Shown: piece after piece, positions 1 through 7,868 of the stretch | How the letters are laid out: each line of letters begins with the position of its first letter | Numbering within the stretch: the stretch's first letter is position 1 | Assembly (NCBI RefSeq): GCF_022811665.1 | Contig: NZ_CP094529.1 | Coordinates: 2,294,001-2,358,000 of the forward strand | DNA length: 64,000 nt | From: Chryseobacterium oryzae | GTDB lineage: Bacteria; Bacteroidota; Bacteroidia; Flavobacteriales; Weeksellaceae | Direction: 5' to 3' | Position numbers and translations under genes: made by a program | The notes under the pieces: model-generated | Databases searched by the model: none | Seen by the model: only the letters and a program-made list of their open reading frames with translations | What the model was told of the DNA's origin: nothing

Positions 1-78
1 AGCCATCTAAATAGTAATTATTAAAATAAAGATTTAATCCATAAAATCGTTTTATGAAGTGTTCTAACAACCAATACT

Positions 79-394
79 TTAACATTTCAGGGCCTCCAGA
101 AACTCAGGAAGATTTGAGTACAAACTCTCCTTTAAAGTTGCAATTTTTCTGTTGCGATAATCGAATATCGTAATGAATTCACATGAACTGTTATCCACTC
201 CATTTTTATAACCTTATATTTCCTTTGATTTTATTTCACTTTTCAAAAATAATAAAATTATTATAGATTAATCTTTCATCGTAAAGCCTTACATTGATCA
301 GTTCGTAATAATTAGTTTTCACCAGAATGCAAATCGTTAAAAGGAAAATTACAATAAAATAGATAAACCACAAATAAAGACCTTTTTTAATCAT
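79..394 (-). pseudogene. Remnant of a small single-pass membrane protein gene
   Basis: An ATG at 394 opens a 52-codon frame (stop at 236-238) that begins MIKKGLYLWFIYF and contains one strongly hydrophobic segment near the N-terminus. After the stop, another frame (about 92-229) reads as convincing coding sequence with the piece EFITIFDYRNRKIATL and ends at the stop at 79-81. The simplest reading is one gene of about 100 codons broken by a stop and a frameshift. I do not recognise the family. Confidence is low because both pieces are short and were judged only on codon plausibility. Confidence 0.35.
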
Positions 395-745
395 ATTTTC
401 GTATGCTTAATTGCTAAATACAAACGGTAAAGAAAATAAAAGTTGCATGAGAACAAATCTAAACTACATGGTTAATGGCCTTTTTATTTTTAATTTCATT
501 TTATTAATTTTTATTTTTTTATAAAGCGATACTAAAATGTGATACAAAACCAAAATCAAGACCATGAAATCATTTAATACTTTTCAATAAGATATCTTTA
601 AAAATTTAAATAACTACTAAACTATGTCTTTAGTCTTTAGTAATTTTTTTCATTGATGCTCAGTTGTTGAGAAAGCAAAGCTTTTAAATATTATAAATAT
701 CAATTGGCAAGATCGTAATGTCATTATAAAAAATAATATTGGGTA
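395..745. other. AT-rich intergenic stretch with no gene seen
   Basis: No reading frame of convincing length or composition is visible on either strand. The stretch separates the minus-strand remnant from the plus-strand lipoprotein gene and probably carries its upstream control region. Confidence 0.5.
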
Positions 746-753
746 TATCTTTG
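746..753 (+). promoter_or_regulatory. Candidate -7 element (TATCTTTG) for the lipoprotein at 855
   Basis: The octamer matches the Bacteroidota -7 consensus TAnnTTTG and lies about 100 bases upstream of the ATG at 855. No good TTG -33 box is seen at the usual distance, so the call is tentative. Confidence 0.35.
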
Positions 754-854
754 CACTTTAAATTTGTGTCTATAAGATTGCTTCACATTAAATCATTAAA
801 TATTCAGATATGGCATTTGGATTGTAGTAAAATACAGACGTAAATATAAATCTC

Positions 855-1286
855 ATGAAAAAATTGTCTTTAATCGTCATCTGTGCGCTTGGTATTTCAG
901 CTTGTAATAAACCTATTAAAAACACAGATAATTCAAGTAAGCAAGTACAATCGGTTGGAAATGATGAAAATGACCACGGATGTATTGCCTCAGCAGGACA
1001 AACCTGGAGTGAATTGAAAAAAGACTGTATTCAAATATTCAATCAAGGTTTTCGTCTAAATCCCATAAATTCTAAAAAAGGTGAGGAGGTAATCAGTGCA
1101 TTTATTCTGGTAAGCGAAGATCAATCAAAAGTCGAGCTGTTTCTTCCTGATAATTCAGATCATAATTCTATTATATTAGACAAAACCGGGAAAAATACTT
1201 ATCAAAATAATCAATATAAATATGATTTGTACAGCTCCATTCTGTATGTCGATAATATAGAAAAATATAAAGGTAATGTAGAGTAA
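855..1286 (+). CDS. Small predicted lipoprotein of unknown function
   Basis: The 143-residue product starts with a short lysine-led signal peptide and a lipobox (LGISAC, Cys17), so it is predicted to be lipidated and exported. The mature part has two further cysteines (CIASAGQTW and DCIQIF) that could form a disulfide, and otherwise looks like a compact beta-rich domain. Small lipoproteins of this type are common and uncharacterised in Chryseobacterium-like genomes. It is monocistronic: the next gene is convergent and a hairpin lies between them. I recognise no catalytic motif and assign no function. Confidence 0.75.
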   Translation: MKKLSLIVICALGISACNKPIKNTDNSSKQVQSVGNDENDHGCIASAGQTWSELKKDCIQIFNQGFRLNPINSKKGEEVISAFILVSEDQSKVELFLPDNSDHNSIILDKTGKNTYQNNQYKYDLYSSILYVDNIEKYKGNVE

Positions 1287-1397
1287 TCGGACTCATAAAC
1301 TTGCTTTCAAATATGTTATTGGCTGCATTCAAATCATAATGTTTACTTCTTAGACTGCTATTCAAATCTAATTCATAAAACGATACACAAAAAAAAA

Positions 1398-1420
1398 TCC
1401 GCCTCAAAAAATGAGGCGGA
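1398..1420 (-). terminator. Rho-independent terminator of the DUF2383 gene
   Basis: A 9-bp perfect stem (TCCGCCTCA / TGAGGCGGA) with a 5-base loop is followed, reading the minus strand, by an uninterrupted T run. It lies 25 bases past the stop of the gene at 1445-1903. The AT-rich other side may let it also stop the convergent lipoprotein transcript. Confidence 0.85.
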
Positions 1421-1444
1421 CTATCTTTTAATAATTAATGGAAT

Positions 1445-1903
1445 TTAAGCTTTGGCCTCATCCCTCAATGCTTTAATCTTATCGTGCGAAACTCTCAAAG
1501 ACTGCTTTTGTTCACGAAGCAATACTTTCGTTTCTTCCATAACATCTTCATCTTCAATTGCTGATTTGTAAGCCTTTTGTGCTGCATCTTCCCCTGCTTC
1601 ACAGTTGCTAAGCACAGAGGCTCTGTCTCCTCCCGAAAAAGCTGCTCTTACATCCATCCATGCGCGGTAAAGTTTTCCAGACGTTGTCGTACCCTCATCA
1701 GTAGATCCACCGTAAGCAACAACTTTACTTTGTAATTCTGATTTATATTTGCCACTCTCACTGATCATCTCCGAAAATAATGATTTGAGATCACTATTTT
1801 CACCATCCTGCAATTCATCAATTGCTTTTGCATATCCTTCAATTCTGTCATTGTTGATTTTGATGAGGTCGTTCAATGCCTCAACACATGCGTCGTGATT
1901 CAT
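1445..1903 (-). CDS. PA2169/DUF2383 family ferritin-like four-helix protein
   Basis: The 152-residue protein is almost entirely helical and hydrophilic, begins MNHDACVEALNDLIKINNDRIEGY, and matches the layout of the PA2169/DUF2383 family of ferritin-like four-helix-bundle proteins: an N-terminal helix, a helix with paired acidic residues, then a conserved SGKLYRAWMDVRAAFSGGDR segment around residues 76-95. No signal peptide is present, so it should be cytosolic. Family members are often stress or stationary-phase proteins but their biochemical role is not established. It is a single gene with its own terminator. Confidence 0.85.
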   Translation of the reverse strand: MNHDACVEALNDLIKINNDRIEGYAKAIDELQDGENSDLKSLFSEMISESGKYKSELQSKVVAYGGSTDEGTTTSGKLYRAWMDVRAAFSGGDRASVLSNCEAGEDAAQKAYKSAIEDEDVMEETKVLLREQKQSLRVSHDKIKALRDEAKA

Positions 1904-2450
1904 AACTTTTTATTTAATATTAATATTTAATTGGTTGTCTTATATTTTGCAAAGACTGTTCCAGAAATAAATCATAGTTTGTGAATTACGAATACCCAAA
2001 AATTTTTGTTGCGTAGACACAACAGAATATATCTTCTTTTAAAAATCGGAGAAACTCAAAAGCAAACTGATTTCATTGAAATCTATTCTGAAAGAAAAGA
2101 GCGAGAGAGAAAAAACTATCTGTTTGAATATGCAGGTTAGGCGAGAAGTACGAACTAATGGTGATAGTTATGTAAAAAATTATTAACCTTTCGATAATAC
2201 ATTATTTCGATAAAGATTACTTTACTTTGGAGATTACTAAGTGGTATATTATGCAAAATAATTAGTAATGATTCAGAAACTATATTGTTTAACGGATGCA
2301 AATAGAGCAGTAGATAGTAATTGAACTAATCATCAATAGCAGGCAAAATCAGTTCAAAAATTTGAAAAATATTCTGAGTCTAATTTTGAAAGTAGAGGGA
2401 AGAAAATAACGAAGATTTAATCCCGTTAATGGATAAGTAAAATTTATTAA
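1904..2450. other. Intergenic stretch of about 550 bases without a supported gene
   Basis: Only frames of fewer than about 20 codons are open. The part next to 1904 should hold the promoter of the DUF2383 gene; no clear TAnnTTTG element was found there. Nothing else could be assigned. Confidence 0.5.
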
Positions 2451-3058
2451 TTAATCCGGTAAAATAACATCATTTTGAGCCGCATTTAAACTCATCGTAC
2501 CCTGTTGCGGGTCAACAAATACATTCAGATCATTACCTCTTGTTCTAAAGGCACTGAATATTTTTACTTCTTTGTCAGGAAATGCTTTTTTAACCTTTAG
2601 TGCCGCAGCCAATGTTGATCTTCCCAGAGTTAAAAAATCATCAACAATAATAATATTCTTTTCTGTTACCAGCTGTGGCTGAATAGACAGACTGTTCAGA
2701 TTAGTTTCAAAAGTAGGTCTGGTTGCAGCGGTAAAATTACCGCTTGATTTGGGAATAGCATGAGTCCGAAGCAAGCCAGCAAATGTCCTATTACCCAAAG
2801 TTTTTCTAACCATAACTTCACAAAAAATTTTTGTAGGAAAAAGAGCTCCATCAATTAAAGGAGTGCTGCGTGGTACAGGAATCAGAATTGAATCCGCAAA
2901 ATAACCTTCAACTCCTCTGTCAAATATTGTTGCAGCTAGCTGTCTTGCAAATTTTGGATTACATTTTTACACTGACCTTTATGTAATTGCGAAAGCCTCG
3001 CTTTCTCAGAGTTACCCCTCGCACAATATACAAGCAATGTCAGGTAATCAAATTGCAT
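2451..3058 (-). pseudogene. Phosphoribosyltransferase-domain gene with a frameshift
   Basis: The intact 3' part (2451-2813) contains the type I phosphoribosyltransferase PRPP loop IIIVDDFLTLGRST. Upstream in the same frame, coding-like sequence continues to about 2960 (LAATIFDRGVEGYFADSILIPVPRS, split here as IPVPRS plus flanks, typical of ComF-like N-termini). The first 40 codons, from an ATG at 3058 that overlaps the dprA stop by 11 bases, are in another frame and run into TAG near 2937. A shift near 2950-2965 joins the two. The original product would be about 200 residues. Either the gene is broken or there is a sequencing error. The overlap with dprA indicates one transcript. Confidence 0.7.
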
Positions 3059-3737
3059 AAAGCTCCTTTGAAGTTAAGAAAGGAAGATCATCCAGAATAT
3101 CCTGAATATTATCGTTCGTGATTATCTCCGCTCCATACTGCAGCATTTCTTTAGCCCAAGATATATTATGTTCTGAGATAATATTTTCCAAAATATAAAG
3201 ACTTCTGCCCAATCGAAGAGCCTCCCAGCCTTGATGCATAGTGCCACTCTTTTCAGTTGCTTCCACAATAATAGTTGCATCACTAATAAGTGCCATCGTT
3301 CGATTACGCATTGGAAAATTCTTAGGGGTTGTCGGATAACTTTTCGGAAACTGTGAGATCAGCAAATGTTCTTTAGCAATCATATCCTGAAGATCTTTAT
3401 TTTTTTTAGGATAATACTGATCGAGCGAAGTTCCAATGACTGAAATTGTATTACCGCCGTACTTTATTGCGGAACTGTGTGCTGCAGTATCTACACCTTC
3501 AGCCAATCCACTAACTACTGTTATATTGTTCTGAACCAGTTTTTTAACAATCAAGCCAACTCTTTTAACTCCAAGATCCGACACCTTTCTCGATCCTACT
3601 ACAGCAACTCGACGTCCCGTTTCAAGCAATGAAAAATCACCCTGATAATAAAATGTTTCTGGACTGTTTTTACGCTCTATAGCAGTTAGCTGATTAAGAT
3701 ATTCTTGAACTTTTTCCATTAGAAAACTAATATACAA
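3048..3737 (-). CDS. dprA: DprA/Smf-like Rossmann (SLOG) protein
   Basis: The 229-residue protein is a minimal DprA-like Rossmann domain. It shows VAVVGSR (44-50), SGLAEGVDTAAH (76-87), GTSLDQYYP (102-110), FPMRNR (141-146) and IIVEA (156-160), which form the conserved core that in true DprA binds single-stranded DNA and loads RecA during transformation. The usual C-terminal winged-helix domain and the N-terminal SAM-like domain are absent, so it is shorter than housekeeping DprA (about 360 residues). The downstream phosphoribosyltransferase frame overlaps it, suggesting a two-gene operon. It may therefore be an accessory nucleotide-linked protein rather than the competence DprA. A start at Met7 is also possible. 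Confidence 0.8.
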   Translation of the reverse strand: MYISFLMEKVQEYLNQLTAIERKNSPETFYYQGDFSLLETGRRVAVVGSRKVSDLGVKRVGLIVKKLVQNNITVVSGLAEGVDTAAHSSAIKYGGNTISVIGTSLDQYYPKKNKDLQDMIAKEHLLISQFPKSYPTTPKNFPMRNRTMALISDATIIVEATEKSGTMHQGWEALRLGRSLYILENIISEHNISWAKEMLQYGAEIITNDNIQDILDDLPFLTSKELYAI

Positions 3738-3925
3738 CTAAAAAAATTTCTGACAAAAACTTTACAATAAATTAGCTATTATGATATCGTGAAGATCAAA
3801 TAATTGCTATTGATATAGGCAAAATCGAATTAGCAGGCATATTTTCAAGAGATCTGATAGAACAAAAATTATAAGAATAAGATAAAAACTTTATCGTTAC
3901 ACTCTAACAAATTAATTAAAACAGA

Positions 3926-4618
3926 TTACTTCTGTAAGTATTTGTATTCAACTCTAAGAACTTCTTCTGTAGATGATTTTAAGGTCATTGACGTAATATA
4001 ACCATCACTATCATAAGTATTTTCAGAACTTAAAATATTCTGCTTACCATTATTGGACAAAATTATTGACTGAATAGGTCGGGTGCTTAAATAGTAGTAT
4101 TGAAAGGTTGAAAACAGCGTAACCGGAAATAAATTTTTATCAGGTAGATTATACAAAGGTCCTTTCCTGTTATTATCATAGACAAATTTTTCATTTTCAG
4201 AAACGTTGTTAACATAGACTATATCTTTACCCTCAAGCCCGAAGCTCAATAAATTTCCTACCGAATAGCTATTCTGCTGGCTGTTGTAGGTTACCGGGTG
4301 CGCATTGGAATAATGTTTTAATCCGGACAGGATCCCATTGGTGTATTGTAAAACATAAGGAACAGAAGTATTGTTTTCCCTTACTTCCACTACCCTGTCA
4401 TCTTGATAACGGAAGGTAATGTTTGAATTGGGTTCGGAATAACCAATAATCTGCATTTTATCATTGTAGGTTATTTTTGTTGTAGTTGACTCACCGTTTT
4501 GGGTCAGGATAAATGATTCCGGATATTTTTTAATTTCCGTTTCAGGAGTATCGTCATCACTATTACAGCTAAGTAAACTTAACGCAGAAATACTAAAAAT
4601 CAATATATTTTTATTCAT
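3926..4618 (-). CDS. Predicted lipoprotein of unknown function
   Basis: The 230-residue product has a lipoprotein signal (lipobox LLSC, Cys18) followed by an acidic linker (NSDDDTPETE). Bacteroidota surface lipoproteins often have such acidic residues just after the cysteine. The rest is a run of short strands with many Tyr and Asn residues (YNDKMQIIGY, YDNNRKGPLYN, YDSDGYITSM), similar to DUF4595-like or YD-type beta proteins, but the match is not certain. It is monocistronic. No enzyme motif is seen. Confidence 0.7.
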   Translation of the reverse strand: MNKNILIFSISALSLLSCNSDDDTPETEIKKYPESFILTQNGESTTTKITYNDKMQIIGYSEPNSNITFRYQDDRVVEVRENNTSVPYVLQYTNGILSGLKHYSNAHPVTYNSQQNSYSVGNLLSFGLEGKDIVYVNNVSENEKFVYDNNRKGPLYNLPDKNLFPVTLFSTFQYYYLSTRPIQSIILSNNGKQNILSSENTYDSDGYITSMTLKSSTEEVLRVEYKYLQK

Positions 4619-4767
4619 ATAATTAAGGGTTTAGATGGAAAAAAATTTGTTATGAAATTATTTGTTCAAATCGATTCAATACAACGATAATGCCAACGCT
4701 TGACGGTAATTTGCTGTTAAAAATAATTAATCTACAAATAAGGCATCTTGTTTGTAACCTGATTACT

Positions 4768-5253
4768 ATGAGCACAGAAAAACCAACATATCTGAACTTT
4801 AATAAGAAAGATTATTTCTGGAAACCTGATATTGACTATCGCCTTCATCCGGAAATGTATAAAGTTGGAAAAGGCGAACAAGGGGTTTTGATATGTGAAC
4901 CTTACAAATCTGAAATAGGCAAACACTGGCGGTTCAAAAATGAGAAAATTGCCAAAATAAGTTCTGAAACAATATTCTCAATGTTTTTGGATTACCTTGA
5001 ACAAGACGATTTCGTCGGTGCAGATATGGCAAGAAAATATCTTCAGATGGGCTTTACAAGAGCCAGAAGATATTTTAATTATAAAGGTGGCAAGAAATAC
5101 GATGCAGAAAAAGGATATCAGCAGTTAGAGAAAGGTACTGGCGATCCTGAGAAAGCCAAGTCAGGAGATATTTTTTATAAGAAATGGAAACAGGCGGAAA
5201 AAAATCCAGTCTACTCCAAACTAAAAATTAATTGGAAGAATAAATTTGGGTAA
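4768..5253 (+). CDS. DUF4385 family protein
   Basis: The start is placed at the ATG at 4768 (MSTEKPTYLNFNKKDY) because the conserved family sequence begins there; an upstream in-frame ATG at 4690 would add 26 non-conserved residues. The 161-residue protein has the recognisable DUF4385 core: MYKVGKGEQGVLICEPYK, HWRFKNEKIA, DYLEQDDFVGADMARKYLQ and MGFTRARRYFNYKGGKKYD. It has no signal peptide and is rich in Lys, Tyr and Trp. Members are widespread in bacteria and phages with unknown function. It stands alone. Confidence 0.8.
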   Translation: MSTEKPTYLNFNKKDYFWKPDIDYRLHPEMYKVGKGEQGVLICEPYKSEIGKHWRFKNEKIAKISSETIFSMFLDYLEQDDFVGADMARKYLQMGFTRARRYFNYKGGKKYDAEKGYQQLEKGTGDPEKAKSGDIFYKKWKQAEKNPVYSKLKINWKNKFG

Positions 5254-5368
5254 AATGCCAAACCTTTACTTGCCGAGTTGAACCATCTAAACGCTAAAAT
5301 CATCTGACAATTTCTTCTTTCCCTAAGATGATGGCACAAGCTTTGAATCTTATAATTCAATTTTTTCA

Positions 5369-6052
5369 TCATAACTTACTTGACAATAAACCTGATATTA
5401 GTTGGGTTTTTATTTTAAATATTCTGCAAATCCACATAAGACATACTCGATTCACACTAATAAAAAATTTTACTGTGATCAATTTTGAGAATCCCTGATG
5501 CTTGCATTTTTTTATGACTCTGATGATTGTTTCAACCCTCAGGCCAGTAAGGCTTGCCAGTTGATTTCTTGTGAAAGGAACTTGGAAACTATACAGTTCT
5601 GTGTATCCAAAATAGTCTTTCAAATGATCAAGTAATTTTTGAATTTTTATCAGTGGATCGCTTATCGCCAAAAAAGAAGAAACTAAGTACCTGAAATGAA
5701 GACGCTCAGCGGTGTAGCGATTGACATCCAATAAAACCTGAGGATTATCAACAACCAAATCTAAATAAGCAGTTTTGGGCAAACAAATTATTACAGAAGC
5801 TGTCAAAGCTACTACGTTAATTGCATATGGCTTATCAGTCAGTAAATAGGATTCTCCAAAACAATGACCAACGAATGGAAAGCCATGCGCAAACTCTTTA
5901 CCGTCATCAAATGTGTTACAGATTTTCACTGTTCCTACCTGAATCTGATAATAATACTTAGCCTGAATACCCTCTTTGAAAATAATATCATTTTCGTCAT
6001 AGGATTTCAGAATGGCTCCATGTTTGAATAGTAGTTCGTCGTTTATAATCAT
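5369..6052 (-). CDS. Crp/Fnr family regulator, C-terminus altered by a homopolymer frameshift
   Basis: The 227-residue frame has an N-terminal cyclic-nucleotide-binding-like beta-roll (residues 10-110, with FGESYLLT) and a C-terminal helix-turn-helix (FTRNQLASLTGLRVETIIRVIKK). It is closely similar to the regulator at 11903-12499 up to RVIKK. There this gene has seven A residues (5507-5513 on the plus strand) where the paralogue has eight. Reading past the missing base in the other frame gives MQASGILKIDHSKIFY and a stop at 5457-5459, matching the paralogue's MESSGVLKIDHSKIYY. As written, the wing of the DNA-binding domain is replaced by about 45 unrelated residues, so function is doubtful. 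Confidence 0.8.
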   Translation of the reverse strand: MIINDELLFKHGAILKSYDENDIIFKEGIQAKYYYQIQVGTVKICNTFDDGKEFAHGFPFVGHCFGESYLLTDKPYAINVVALTASVIICLPKTAYLDLVVDNPQVLLDVNRYTAERLHFRYLVSSFLAISDPLIKIQKLLDHLKDYFGYTELYSFQVPFTRNQLASLTGLRVETIIRVIKKCKHQGFSKLITVKFFISVNRVCLMWICRIFKIKTQLISGLLSSKL

Positions 6053-6480
6053 ATTCGGTTATTATTACTAAAATAATAACAAATGAATTATCTCAATCTA
6101 CACATGGTATCAATTTTTAAAATTCAGTCATTATTATAAGGATGCAATAGTAGCATACTGTATTTACTTTTAGGAGCAAGTAGATTCTATAATGTGAAGT
6201 ACATTCTTGCAAGTAAAATTATATAGATATTTTTTGCGTCAGGCACTTGCGGTAAAATATCTTCCACGTTTATTTTTTACTTAGTACAGGAGAATGAAGC
6301 AGCTCATATCCTGTCCAACAATACGTCATTATCAAAAAGGTCCAGAGACAAGAGGAAATAATTGCGGGAATTATCGATTAAATTTTCTACCCTTGAATCG
6401 ATATCAGAAAGAGTGATTCAGAAAGAGTTTTTAAACAAAATCTAACTAATAACAAAATATCCCATAGAGCAAAATTTATT
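6053..6480. other. Intergenic region with no supported gene
   Basis: Several stops occur in all frames. The end near 6053 should carry the promoter of the minus-strand Crp/Fnr gene. No conserved motif was recognised. Confidence 0.5.
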
Positions 6481-7062
6481 CTATGGGATATGTTCGAGAA
6501 TCAGTTGCATGCACGTACTAACAATACATGAATTATCAATATTGGCAGATTTTTCAAGGATGGATGTGATCACCCCATTAAAGTAAGAGTTTAAGAATTG
6601 ATGATTTTTCTCTCCTTTAGGCTCACCATTTCCTTTAAAATAAAATTTTTTCACGTTCATTTTATTCCAAGTACCGTTGTAGTTCATAATTTCAGCATTA
6701 AAAGTCGGACTATTACCTCTTATCTTTCCATTTTTAAACAAAAAAGATAAGGTATAATCGACATTATAATAAACAGGCGAGATGCCAGCGGATACTTTAA
6801 GTCCTTTATTCTTGTAAGCTGCTAAAGTAATAGCTTGCCCAGAAACCAAGGTTAAGCCATCTTTGGGATTTGAATATAGGGTATTGATCGACTTTAATAC
6901 TTTGTCATAAAGCTCTTGCTATTTTGCACCAGGAACTTCCACTACAGTATAATCCAAATTATTTTTAGACAAGAAACCTGTTGGTGCTAGGGTAAAGTAT
7001 TGTGAAAATGCGGAATTTGTAAATAATAGCAAAAATATTGCGCTTAATACGTAATTTTTCAT
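6481..7062 (-). pseudogene. Secreted DUF4468-like protein gene with an in-frame stop
   Basis: An ATG at 7062 opens a signal peptide (MKNYVLSAIFLLLFTNSAFS) and 46 codons ending in EVPGAK, then TAG at 6919-6921. The same frame continues as good coding sequence to the stop at 6481 (QELYDKVLKSINTLYSNP, VDYTLSFLFKNGKIRG, FNAEIMNYNGTWNKM). The undamaged product would be about 193 residues. Its layout resembles DUF4468-type secreted proteins of Bacteroidota: a helix after the signal, then an antiparallel sheet. The stop may be a CAG-to-TAG change. Reinitiation could give only the C-terminal 122 residues without a signal. Confidence 0.65.
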
Positions 7063-7711
7063 ATTTAATTGTTTAAGAAACTCCATCAACTGTATTACGT
7101 CAGTGTTAAATTGTTATTTTTTTGTAATTAACATCCTTTTGTAAAAAAGTCAAAAAACGAGAAGGTTAATGATCTTAAAAAGCCATATGGAGGCTGGTGA
7201 TGTTGGAACAGATAACCATTTAATAATATAGAGTATCTTTTTTCTTAAAATTTTACAGCAGAACATAAAAACAACAACTGTCTAACGAGGTGGTTAATTT
7301 TTGTTCCTTAAGAAGATTATTTTTTTCTCCAAATTTACCATAGGGTATGGTTGTAAACTAATAACACATTAGGAAAGTTATCATACACCATACTGTCAGA
7401 TAAAGAGTTAACAGTGTTATTTAGAATTCATACTTTTTCTTTTTACATTTGTTGATAAAATATAAACTAAAACTCCTTTTAGTAACAATATAGCACCAAC
7501 AGAAGTTCGATTAATTCTTTGGAGAGGTACTATAGCCATCAACAGCATGCTTGATTTAGTGGTATATTTTGATTTCTCTATTTTGCAAACTTTCAATGCC
7601 TGATTAAGTTCAAAAAATGCTCAAGCCCTTTTCATAATATCTGTAATAATAATATTCATTAAACTTATCATTAAATTCATGCTAATCATAAAATGCTTCC
7701 CATAAAAATGA
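7063..7711. other. Long intergenic region upstream of the first secreted cassette
   Basis: No frame of useful length was found. The sequence is very AT-rich. The right end leads into the promoter of the large secreted protein. Confidence 0.5.
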
Positions 7712-7719
7712 TATATTTG
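7712..7719 (+). promoter_or_regulatory. Candidate -7 element (TATATTTG) of the first secreted cassette
   Basis: This is an exact match to TAnnTTTG, about 150 bases upstream of the chosen start at 7869, giving a fairly long leader. No convincing -33 TTG is seen. The leader contains an in-frame upstream ATG-free extension that the start choice excludes. Confidence 0.4.
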
Positions 7720-7868
7720 CACACTTAAAAAATTATATTGAGAAAATTATTTTATTGATTAGCAAATTGTTAAAAGGTAATTTAATTTTCTTCGACTCAT
7801 CAAATCTTATTGCAATATTTTTTAAAATGAACTTTAACTATTTTTTCAGCTACTTCGATTCCCACAAG

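Noticed and set aside
1-94. Minus-strand frame running off the left edge (MLKYWLLEHFIKRFYG)
   Set aside because: Only about 30 codons are visible and there is no family match; it may be part of a gene beyond the window.
3787-3873. Short plus-strand frame reading AIDIGKIELAGIFSRDLIEQ
   Set aside because: It looks like a coding remnant but has only 27 codons and no start, too little to annotate.
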